Shown one piece after another: positions 48,201-60,200 of a stretch of DNA of 64,000 bases. Under the pieces are notes generated by a model. That model did no database searches and had not been told where the DNA came from. It saw only the letters and a list, made by a program, of their open reading frames with translations. Source of the DNA: Leguminivora glycinivorella (Eukaryota > Arthropoda > Insecta > Lepidoptera > Tortricidae); the NCBI RefSeq assembly GCF_023078275.1, contig NC_062973.1:20950956-21014955 (forward strand), given 5' to 3'. Both the position numbers and the translations under genes were made by a program. How positions within the stretch are numbered: position 1 is the first letter of the stretch; the number at the start of each line of letters is the position of its first letter.

Positions 48201-51200
48201 ACCTATTAATTTAGGTAGATAGATTATATCAATCAATCAATCAAAACATTTATTCGTAATAAACTACACATTATGCATAAAATGGCTAAGAACTACAAAA
48301 GTATAAGGGATGGACAAGTTTATCACGAAATGGTCCCGTCTCAGCATAATGCCGACCCGGAGGACAGCGCTGATCTTCCGACGAGACCATTTGCGAGACA
48401 CGAACGCAGCCGCAGAACGCAGAACGCAGCATTATAAAGACATGGATATAATACCAAAAATCAGTTTCCAAAGCCATTACTCACGGTATAAACTTCCAAC
48501 CCCAGACTACAGAAAGAGTCAATAAATTGGTGCTGGCAGGGCATATAAGGAATCTTGAAGAACATAGGAGTAATGGTACAAGTTCTTCGAGCTAGTGATA
48601 TGGTATTCGCTAAACCTCCGTCCCGTTAATGCCATATAAAACAAATCTAAACGTAAGTACCTAGTCATGTCCGCGGCCGCAGAAATATCCGACACGGGCC
48701 TATTCCCAGGCTAGACCTCTCTTGAATCTTTAAGCATAATCTTTTACGGTAGGAAAAATACTAACAGCGTATTGAACAATATTAGGTAAACAAAGCTTAA
48801 ATATAATTTATTATAATGTTTTGTTTTGACATGTCACTTACGTTTTCTTTTCACCGTAGCTAACCATTTAGTTCTTTGATCCAATTTCCAGTGTGCTCTA
48901 AGAAACGCATAGAACGTGCAACGACTATTTATGCCATTATTTTTACAATTAACAACGAAACAACATTGATGCCCCATATCAAAAATTACACATTGTATTA
49001 TATTTTATGAGTTTTGTTAGATGACAACTACAATCAGTGTCGATTTTGACCACCGCAAGCACTACGATCGCTTTGCTTACCCCCTCCATGCACTTCGCAA
49101 GAAGCCAATACAGGAGATACCCACGAACATTGAAAATCATTACAATCATAGTAAATTCTGAAGATTTCTATTGCCTCAGCCCGCAACTAGCCTTACTGGC
49201 GGAATAATTATAAACCTACTTTTTTAGGTCCTTTAGACTAAAATTTTTTTAAACCTAAGCATTTTTACAACTACTTAGGGATCAATAGTTATTTGTTATA
49301 CAAGGGGGCAAAGTTGTATTTTAACGCCGAGTGTGGAATTGAAAAACGAGCAAGTGAAAGGATTCTATAGTTGAACCACGAGCGAAGCGAGTGGTTCGAG
49401 AATAGAATCCTGAACTTGCGAGTTTTTTAACACACGAGAAGTAAAATACATTTGCACCCGCGTGTAACACAAAACTTTTCGCCTCACTATAGCGAGGAAA
49501 CTACAACGCAAAAAATGCGTTTATCACTGCTTCCAGTAGTTCCACAGGTGGTAAATCATCTTTATTACTAGATTCACCTACTTTTATCAATTTTAAAGCA
49601 GTTAATTTGACTTTATTCAAGGTCAAATTACTTTACCCACTAGTGGATAAAATGCGTTTTTACCCGCTGGTATTAAAGGACAAAACACGTGTTTCCGAGG
49701 TAGTGAGGGGAAAATCAAATTATTTTATTAAATATTTTTGATTTGTTGGTTTTCAAGTAGTCACACTCATCATCATCCTCCTTGCGTTATCCCGGCATTT
49801 GCCACGGCTCATGGGAGCCTGGGGTCCGCTTTGACAAGTAATCCCAAGATTTGGCGTAGGCACTACTTTTTACGAAAGCGACTGCCATCTGACCTTCCAA
49901 CCCGAAGGGTAAACTAGACCTTATTGGATTAGTCCGGTTTCCTCACGATGTTTTCCTTCACCAAAAAGTGAATTAGATATCATACACGAAAGAAAAAACG
50001 ACAAGGCCCACTGGTGGCTCTTTAATCTGTCCAATTTTTAATCAAATGTGCATTGCGTGTCACTATCTCATAATCATTAAGGAAAGTAAGGACAGGTGAT
50101 TTTTTTTTTAAATTATAAATGGGCTTACTCTTGGCTACAGACTAGCCAAAGCCAAAGACGTGGCCTACGATGGAGTGAACTCGCCCAGAAGATGCCTGTT
50201 CACCCTTGATTTGAAGGTTGGCGGGTTTGTATGAGCTTTGAAATAATACAAAGCTCAAAATGTAAATTGCTAAATTAAATTGTAAGATACCTACTTGTGA
50301 AAGGTTTGCATTCCTTTTGTTTGCTCTGTTGTATTAATCTATTAAGTATATACTAATGTAACGGTAATCCGTTTTAGCAATCTAAGGCATACATAAGTAT
50401 AATGGCTTGTACACATTGTTTTGATAGTGATTCATTGCCTATTACTATCAGATAAAAGTGTTTACTACCGACTGTTTACCAAACAAACACCTTTCTTTTC
50501 TTTATCAGGTTTTCTTAGAGATTACACTTTGCCAATGTGTTTAAGAAAAATCTTCAACATCAGCTTAGATATAGCAAACTGCAATGACTTTTTTTAGACA
50601 GGCACCGAATGCAGGACTAACTTTGGCTTATTTCCTTGATGCGGTATTTTCATTGGATGCCTGAAGGATAAGGATCCTTCATATGAAATAGGTCCTTACC
50701 TTACTTTCCTAGTTTTCCTACACAGTTCTATTGTTATATGCGCATATCGTCACTACTTTGAAAAAATCTCTTATCTCACGCTCCTCCTCAAAGTTAAAAC
50801 GCAGTAAGTCTATATGCATTCCATACATACTTATTACAATTTTCTTTTCATTGACAGACGAAGATACAAGTTTTTTAAAATGTAGCTCGATATTCAGTGA
50901 TTATTATTGAACTGAAATAAAAATCGATCACACTTTCTCTCACCTAATTTTTATTAATAAGACAATGTAGACTGCAGTCGGATAATCTAAATATTATTTC
51001 ATTTATTTCCATCACAGGAAAACTCGTCCTCAAGATACCATGGAAGAACCTCTACGGCGCCTCCGTGGAGGCGTCCATCGAACGCCTGTTTCTGATCGTC
51101 AACCCTTCCGCTGAGGTCGTGTATGACCCTGAGAAGGAGGAGAAGTTAGCGCTGGCCGCCAAGCAGGCCGAGCTGGTGAGGGTTGAGGAGGCTAAGAAGA

Positions 51201-54200
51201 AAGAAGCTGAGAAAGGTATGACTTGAAGGTTGTTCGTCTCTTACTAACGGGTGGCGTCAGAAAAAGACCAGTAGAGCGACACTTCTCGATAGGGAAGTCT
51301 TCGGCTGAGGTCGTGTATGACTCTGAGAAGGAGGAGAAGTTAGCGCTAGCCGCCAAGCGACCGAGCTGGTGTGGGTTGAGGAGGCTAAGAAGAAAGAAGA
51401 AAAACAAAAAATTGTTAATTTTTCTTACATAACATACTACACAAATCAACACTAATAATTAACAGTAGATTTAATGAAAATCTGTGTTCGTCAGATTTGA
51501 ACATAAATTACTTGACCAAAGAAGCCAAAGGAATATCTTCATCCGATGGTGATTCTATTTCCATTGGCATTGTCGTTGCTACAGCTTCAGTAGAACTTAT
51601 TTGTTCCTCTAAAATCCAACTAAGATCTTGCTTCTTGGTTTTATCCTCTTGGTTATAATATTTAAACAAGAATACCAGCTTTGCAGCCTTTTCATTGCCC
51701 AGTCTGTTTCTTAGCTTTGACTGCACTAGCCCAAATGATGAAAAACATCTCTCTAATGGTGCAGTTGAAGCTATTGCGGTTAATAACTGTTCACAAAACT
51801 TTACGAACTTTTCTTTTGTGGCCATCTCTCTTCATCTTCTAGAGTCACGGAAGTCCACCACAAAATAGGGCAGGTGTTCTTGAACGTTTCGCCAAACATG
51901 AATTTGGGAAAAGGGTAAGCTTTTGCTGTTAGTGCCATTATGAAAGGAGCAAAGTTTTCATCAACTTCTCCAGCAGTTATGAAGTTATACGCTTGTTTTT
52001 TCTGTTCATTGTTTAGGTTTCGACCAAGGAACCTATGATCTACCATATTTGCAGCGTAATGTAAGCCTTGCAGTGCCATTGCTCTACGACTCAAAAAGAT
52101 TTTCTTTGTTTTTGCATTTTGGTATGCACTGTTACCCAACAGGTCAAACTCGAGTTTATTCCATATTTCAACAGCTATAGCTATTGTGGTAGTATTACGT
52201 TGCATCCTGTCGAGAGCTGTTGCAATGGGTGACAATGTTTTAAGGAAATCTACAGCATTCATTGTAATCTGACAGTCATTCACAATTTTTATAACCTCCC
52301 TATCGATTTTGTCTTTATGGTCTTGGCTAACTTGAACTAAAATTCCTCTGTTATCCAGATACGAGCGAATAGCGTCGTTCATCGTGTTCCAACGTACTTC
52401 TAGAGGGAGGACTAACTTTTTACCACCTGCTTGTTTGTATAGAGCTGCTGGAATGTGATGGTTGCGAAAGTATTTTATTACTTTCATTATCGATGCGGTA
52501 ACGGCAGGGATCTCCAAATCTTTAGCCAGTAGATTTAAGATGTGAGCTGAACATCCATATTGTATTATGTCCACGTCTTCAGTTTTCTCAAGATGACTCC
52601 GCATTAATCGCTCATTAGCAGCACTGTCTGTGACAAAACTTCTAACAGTAACGCCTAATTCCTGCTTAGCTTTAGCGATTGATTTTAGTGCGATGTCCTT
52701 CAAATTAAGAGCTGTGTGTGGATTTTCTTTTGTATCCGCACAATCAACAAAAATTGAGTCGCCTTGAGCAGTAACAATGTTGCTGCAAACCAGAGGTTCA
52801 GTATGAACATTGCTCCAGCCATCCTGAGACATGCAAACTGTTTGATTCGTAAGTTTTTCTTTACATATAGTCATTGTCTCAGCATAATTTTTTTCTAATA
52901 TGGGATTGCCTATTTCATATGCTGATGGAGGTCTATACCCAGGACGTAAAAGGGCGCATAATTTTTTAAACTCTTCGTGTTCAACATGATTGAATGGAGT
53001 GTTAGTCGCGTAAAAGTATTTTCCGACCTGCATATCAATTTTTTGCTTATATTCCTTGGTTGTTGTTATGACTTCGGAATTTTTAAGACATAGTATTTTC
53101 GATTGTGTAGATAACTGCTTTCGGCTACTTCCAGTTTCTTCACTAGCTTCTATTGTTTTGCCTAAACAAAAAAAAAAAAAAACTAATTTATTTAGGTATT
53201 CTTAAAAAAACTGAGGTTGAGGTTACTTAGAGACAGTTATTTCACATAATCACGCGACCCGTCGCGCGTACAAGTCTTATTACTCTTATCACTCTTATTA
53301 GCGATACAAAATACAAATTTATTTAGGTACTAGAATTTGAAATTGCCGCGCGGAGTCGCGCTGCTGCTGCTTGAAACTACTGGCCTCTTATTGCGTCTGC
53401 GTGTGAGCTTTGAACTGACTTAATAAACTGATCTTTGTTCTCGTTCTCGTGTATCAACAATTTGAGATTAATTATTATAATTTATGATTGTAAATATAAC
53501 TGTTCATAAAGAAACATGAAATGCCAAACCTGTGTTTTGCCCAGTCAGATGTGACTGAGACTGAACTGAACTGGAACTGGTTGATGGCAATGATGGCTGT
53601 GGATCTGGTTCTGCTATGTGTACTTGCGGCTGACATACTTTTACGTGAGATTTCATTCTATTTAGTATTCCTTGCATCTCTTTGTCACATTTTTTGCACC
53701 GAGCCCATAACCCAGTATTTTTTGTCTTCGTGCAACTAAAGAATGACCACACTGGATCTTTCTCGCGCGGCATTGTTCAAATTCAACACACTAAACAATA
53801 TTTAACTTAATAAACCAATGACATTCGAGTTCACTTGACTTTACATAACACCAACTGACATTTTTTGTGAATTGGGGGAATCCCCGTGTCGCGGCTAGAC
53901 GTGCGTTCGGATAGACGCAACAAGCGCAGAAATACACGTTTGGATACTTAGAATATAGTTTATTTCACAGACGCAATTTTTTGTTATTATCAATTGATAA
54001 TTATCCACCTGTTATTATCACGATAATTATCGTGATAATTATCGTGATAATTATCGTTGATAATTATCCTTTCGAACCCTGGTTGAGGAGGCTAGGAAGA
54101 AAGAAGCTGAGAAAGGTATGACTTGTTATACTCGTATAGTCAATCAACCATTTTTAGTCAATTCTGCAACGTGTCTTTGAGAGCCGTGTGTCACTTCTGA

Positions 54201-57200
54201 GAAAGATCTCTTGATAGATCTTTTGGGGAGTGCCTTGTGCTGACGTTGCTACCATGCACGCCTGGTTGTTATTCACGTATCACGTAATTTTAGGTACCTA
54301 CCTTCAGCCAAAATAGTTAGTTAGAGACTAGAGAGTTTAAAGGAGGTTCTTTTTCGTATCGCGTTGTGTCAGGTAGAGTTTAAATGAGGCTCTTTCTCGT
54401 ATCGCTGTGTCTCTATAGGAGGTTATTCTCGTACCGTTAGCGAAGTGTTACGTAGAGAGTTTAAAGGAGGTTCAATTCCTCCTGAGAGCTTTTGACCTTT
54501 TGCTTTTTGTAACTTAAACTTGACATTCGAAATTAGTAATCAACAAAAGGCGCTGGATTATTTACAGGACCATATTATCTTACAGGCTATTGAGGATATA
54601 GGCGATTCCTACAGGGGCCGGACAACCCATTCCGCGCTACAAGCCTTTCATTGGGAATCCCTAACGTAAGGACGACCCAATCGAGAGACTCTCCCTTTCG
54701 AACTGCAAGCCCATTCATTTGACTAGCCCTTACAAAAAACTTAGCAAAACAATAAAGCTAGCCCTGTGCATTGGCTTACCGCTATCCGATACGGCTTGCA
54801 AGCCTTTAATAAGGGTTACCCTTATTTTAAGCGCTATTTATAAGGCTTTCCCTTTTGTTGAAGCGTAGTCGAGCCTTGCGTGAAAGAGACAGGATTATGA
54901 ATCTAAGCTAGTGTAAGAACAGGAAGGAAAATGCGCTGTTGCCACTCCGCACTATGCGCCCCATTTTTAATTTTGCAACGAAACATGTATTCGTTGGATA
55001 GAAGTAGAACACGGCTAGAAATTATTTTTAATGAACTGGGAGACAAGGGACTGATGGATCGCCTGATGGTAAATGATCATCGTCGCCCATAGATCAGTAT
55101 GATTGTTCGTACGTATGAATGTATGTAGGTATGTATGAATGTATGTAGGTATGTATGTATGAATATAAATATATAAATATGTAAATATGTATGTATGCAT
55201 GTAAATATACAGTGTTGGCCGAAAATCAATACAATTAACCATTATCATTACACATTGAAAACGTTAATTGCCAACATAAAAATAAGCCGTTTTCGTCATC
55301 CAACTCGCCTTGATGAGTTAATTGGGTGAGCAGTTTCTAAGATAGAGCTGATGCTGAACCCTGGCTTTTCCCAGGGGAACGCGGGTTTGGTTTAACATAG
55401 GCAAGCGCTGTTTTCGTCATCGGACTTGTTTTGATGAGTACTTGAGTGAGCAGTAACCAAGGTAGAGCTGATGCTGAACCCTGGCTATTTCTAGGGGAAC
55501 TCGGGTTTCGTGCAACATAGGCAAACGCTGTTTTCGTCATCGGACTTGTATTGATGAGTACTTGAGTGAGCAGTAACCAAGGTAGAGCTGATGCTGAACC
55601 CTGGCTTTTCCCAGGGGAACGCGGGTTTGGAGTAACATAGGCAAGCGCTGTTTTCGTCATCGGACTTGTCTTGATGAGTACTTGTGTGAGCAGTAACCAA
55701 GGTAGAGCTGATGCTGAACCCTGGCTATTCCTAAGGGAACTCGGGTTTCGTGCAACATAGGCAAACGCTGTTTTCGTCATCGGACTTGTATTGATGAGTA
55801 CTTGAGTGAGCAGTAACCAAGGTAGAGCTGATGCTGAACCCTGGCTTTTCCCAGGGGAACGCGGGTTTGGAGTAACATAGGCAAGCGCTGTTTTCGTCAT
55901 CGGACTTGTCTTGACGAGTACTTGTGTGAGCAGTAACCAAGGTAGAGCTGATCCTGAACCCTGGCTATTCCTAGGGGAACGCGGGTTTGGAGTAACATAG
56001 GCAAGCGCTGTTTTCGTCATCGGACTTGTATTGGTGAGTACTTGAGTGAGGAGTAACCAGGGCAGAGCTGATGCTGAACCCTGGCTATTCCTAGGGGAAC
56101 TCGGGTTTCGTGCAACATAGGCAAACGCTGTTTTCGTCATCGGATTTGTATTGATGAGTACTTGAGTGACCAGTAACCAAGGTAGAGCTGATGCTGAACC
56201 CTGGCTATTCCTAAGGGAACTCGGGTTTCGTGCAACATAGGCAAACGCTGTTTTCGTCATCGGACTTGTCTTGATGAGTACTTGAGTGAGCAGTAACCAA
56301 GGTAGAGCTGATGCTGAACCCTGGCTTTTCCCAGGGGAACGCGGGTTTGGAGTAACATAGGCAAGCGCTGTTTTCGTCATCGGACTTGTCTTGATGAGTA
56401 CTTGTGTGAGCAGTAACCAAGGTAGAGCTGATGCTGAACCCTGGCTTTTCCCAGGGGAACGCGGGATTGGAGTAACATAGGCAAGCGCTGTTTTCGTCAT
56501 CGGACTTGTCTTGATGAGTACTTGTGTGAGCAGTAACCAAGGTAGAGCTGATGCTGAACCCTGGCTATTCCGAAGGGAACTCGGGTTTCGTGCAACATAG
56601 GCAAACGCTGTTTTGTCATCGGACTTGTATTGATGAGTACTTGAGTGAGCAGTAACCAAGGTAGAGGTGATGCTGAACTCGGGCTATTCCTAGAGGAACT
56701 CGGGTTTCGTGCAACATAGGTAAACGCTGTTTTTGTCATCGTGAAATATCTGAGACTCGTCTTTATGACTGGTACTTGGTTGAGTTGAGTAGTACCATAG
56801 AATCTGTCAAACTATTTCTGTTGATTGTTGTGAATTCTATGAAGATCGTTTGAAACAGAAATACTTTTCTGGTGGAAATCAAGCATACAGCGCGTCTGAT
56901 AGTAAGTAGTTACCGCAGTCTATGGACGCTTGGAACTCCAGTATTCTCTTTATTCCCTGTGTTACTATTAGTGAAATCGATTTCGACTTAATTTTGATAT
57001 TCAAATGGATATACATACGTATTTTTTTAGACACAAATAAAGTGTTTCATGTATGGCAAATTAATAAATGTGTTCTAACTACTTGATGTTAATATTCACT
57101 TCTGGTAAGATTTTTGTTCAGTTAATATTATGTTTTTATGCCTAACTTGAGATTGCATGAAATATTTCTATATTATAATGTACCGAAACCAGAGTTGCCC

Positions 57201-60200
57201 TAGATACCGTCAGGGCTCAGCTACAGCGCTGACTTGGCTACTGCGCACCCAAGTCCTCGTCAAGACATGTCCGATGACGCAAACAGCGTTTGCCTATGTT
57301 ACACCAAACCCGAGTTCCCCTAGGTACAGCTAGGTTTCAGCATCAGCTTTATCTTGGGTACAGCTCACCCAAATACTCATTAAGACAAGTCCGATGACGA
57401 AAACAGCGTTTGCCTGTGTTACACTAAACCCGAGTTCCCCTAGGTGCAAACAGAGTTCAGCATCAGCTGGACTTTGGGTACTGCTCACTCGAGTACTCAA
57501 GACAAGTCCGATGACGAAAACAGCGTTTGCCTGTGTTGTGTTACACTAAACCCGAGTTCCCATAGGTGCAGCCAGAGTTCAGCATCAGCTGGACTTTGGG
57601 TACTGCTCGCTCGAGTACTCATCAAGACAAGTCCGATGACGAAAACAGCGTTTGCCTGTGTAACACTAAACCCGAGTTCTCCTAGATGCAGCCAGGGTTC
57701 AGCATCAGCTGGACTTCGGGTACTGCTCACTCGAGTACTCATCAAGACAAGTCCGATGACGAAAACAGCGTTTGCCTGTGTTACACTAAACCCGAGTTCT
57801 CCTAGATGCAGCCAGGGTTCAGCATCAGCTGGACTTCGGGTACTGCTCACTCGAGTACTCATCAAGACAAGTCCGATGACGAAAACAGCGTTTGCCTGTG
57901 TTACACTAAACCCGAGTTCCCATAGGTGCAGCCAGAGTTCAGCATCAGCTGGACTTTGGGTACTGCTCGCTCGAGTACTCATCAAGACAAGTCCGATGAC
58001 GAAAACAGCGTTTGCCTGGGTTACACTAAACCCGAGTTCCCCTAGCTGCAGCCAGGGTTTAGCATCAGCTGGATTTCGGGTACTGCTCACTCGAGTACTC
58101 ATCAAGACAAGTCCGATGACGAAAACAGCGTTTGCCTGTGTAACACTAAACCCGAGTTCCCCTAGGTGCAGCCAGGGTTCAGCATCAACTGCACTTCGGG
58201 TACTGCTCACTCGAGTACTCATCAAGACAAGTCCGATAACGAAAACAGCTTTTGCCTGTGTTACACTAAACCCGAGTTCCCATAGGTGCAGCCAGGGTTC
58301 TGCATCAGCTGGACTTTGGGTACTGCTCACTCGAGTACTCATCAAGACAAGTCCGATGACGAAAACAGCGTTTGCCTGTGTTACACTAAACCCGAGTTCT
58401 CCTAGATGCAGCCAGGGTTCAGCATCAGCTGGACTTCGGGTACTGCTTACTCGAGTACTCATCAAGACAAGTCCGATGACGAAAACAGCGTTTGCCTGTG
58501 TTACACTAAACCCGAGTTCCCATAGGTGCAGCCAGAGTTCAGCATCAGCTGGACTTTGGGTACTGCTCGCTCGAGTACTCATCAAGACAAGTCCGATGAC
58601 GAAAACAGCGTTTGCCTGGGTTACACTAAACCCGAGTTCCCCTAGGTACAGCCAGGGTTCAGCATCAGCTGGACTTCGGGTACTGCTCACTCGAGTACTC
58701 ATCAAGACAAGTCCGATGACGAAAACAGCGTTTGCCTGTGTAACACTAAACCCGAGTTCCCCTAGGTGCAGCCAGGGTTCAGCATCAACTGCACTTAGGG
58801 TACTGCTCACTCGAGTACTCATCAAGACAAGTCCGATGACGAAAACAGCGTTTGCCTGTGTTACACTAAACCCGAGTTCTCCTAGGTGCAGCCAGGGTTC
58901 AGCATCAGCTAGACTTCGGGTACTCATCAAGACAAGTCCGATAAAAAAAACCGGCCAAGAGCGTGTCGGGCCACGGTCAGTGTAGGGTTCCGAAGTTTTT
59001 CATATTTTTCTCGAAAACTACTGAACCTATCAAGTTCAAAACAATTTTCCTAGAAAGTCGTTATAAAGTTCTAGTTTTGTGATTTTTTCATATTTTTTAT
59101 TAAACTTATGGTTCAAAAGTTAGAGGGGGGGGACGCACTTTTTTTTCCTTTAGGAGCGATTATTTCCGAAAATATCAATATTATCAAAAAACAATCTTAG
59201 TAAACCCCCTATTCATTTTTAAATACCTATCCAACAATATATCACACGTTGTGGTTGGAATGAAAAAAAAATCAGCCCCCACTTTACATGGGGGGGTACC
59301 CTATTAAAACATTTTTGCCATTTTTTATTTTTGAACTTTGTTGGTGTGATTGATTTGATATACATATTGGGACCAAATTTCAGCTTTCTAGTGCTAACGG
59401 TTACTGAGATTATCCGCGGACGGACGGACGGACCGACAGACATGGCGAAACTATAAGGGTTCCTAGTTGACTACGGAACCCTAAAAAGCAGCGTTTGCCT
59501 GTGTTACACCCGAGCAAAGCAGGAGCCTATCATAACTAATAATAATAATAAAAATGTTTATTTATCAGCTCACAAAGGATTCCGAAACTATATGTATTTG
59601 GTATTGAAAATTGAACCTTATTTTATCTACAGCCGTTTCCATTAAACAGAAACGCGCAAATATCACACACAGTGCCGCCATAGGTAACGATCGTATGTTA
59701 TTTCGTTCGGAGTAATGTGTGCTTTATGAGCGAGGTACAGGATTTAAACTCGCACGATATGATCTATAAGGGAAAGCAAATAAAACCCAATATAAGGCTC
59801 ACCCTTATGGCGTTAGGCTGAGCCGATGATAAGGGTTTTGAAAGGGTATTGGGCTATTTTAGGTAAGCGCTTTCGTTAGGGCTTTAAAAGCAAAATGAAA
59901 GGGTATCGCGTCAAAAGGGTAGGGTAAGTTAAGCCTAACGAAATACCCATACAAAACCCCGTATAAGGGATAGCGGGCCGGTCCCTGGATTCCTACAGAA
60001 TTTCATTTAATAATGGCAAAAAAATGAATTTCAGATCAAAACAAACTGGACGAGACCTTCGTCGAGAAGCTAGTGACCCAGATCATCAAGAACGTCCAAC
60101 TGAACATTAAGGACATCCACATACGCTACGAAGACAGCATAACGAACCCCAAGGCGCCCTTTTCTTTCGGCATCACACTGCACAACCTCTCAGTACATAC

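Larger units (their letters stand above)
45501..51017. other. Vps13 intron 2, no gene
   Basis: 5.5 kb of non-coding DNA. It includes a palindromic element at 46,857-46,943 (CGGGACTTAATCGCGTATTT and inverse), two direct copies of a 55-bp piece (47,509 and 47,728, core CCGCCCGAAAAATTGAATAA), and a LINE 3'-tail repeat at 49,768-49,985. The minus-strand frame at 47,120-47,392 is unrecognised and probably a decayed element. Confidence 0.6.
54612..59987. mobile_element. 5.4-kb hAT-like non-autonomous element with inverted satellite arrays
   Basis: Flanked by identical GATTCCTA at 54,604-54,611 and 59,988-59,995. Ends are CAGGGGCCGG on the left and the complement of CAGGGACCGG on the right, nine of ten matching. 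Both subterminal regions (54,630-54,860; 59,770-59,975) are rich in AAGGG(T)/(A)CCCTT motifs, as hAT-type binding sites often are. The interior is two opposed arrays of a 120-bp unit around a 0.45-kb spacer, plus a nested 0.54-kb repeat. No transposase was seen. It lies in Vps13 intron 3. Confidence 0.75.

Noticed and set aside
54604..54630. CAGGGGCCGG terminus as the partner end of the neighbouring hAT (51,403-54,081)
   Set aside because: Sequence beyond CAGGG differs from CAGGGTTCGAA, and the 8-bp duplication pairs this end with 59,987 instead.
55337..56659. A 440-codon minus-strand frame
   Set aside because: Same satellite unit in the left array; one unit has a frame-breaking deletion.
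57444..58985. A 513-codon frame that looks like a repeat protein
   Set aside because: It is the 120-bp satellite, whose length is a multiple of three; the opposite strand is also open, and there is no start context, domain or splice support.
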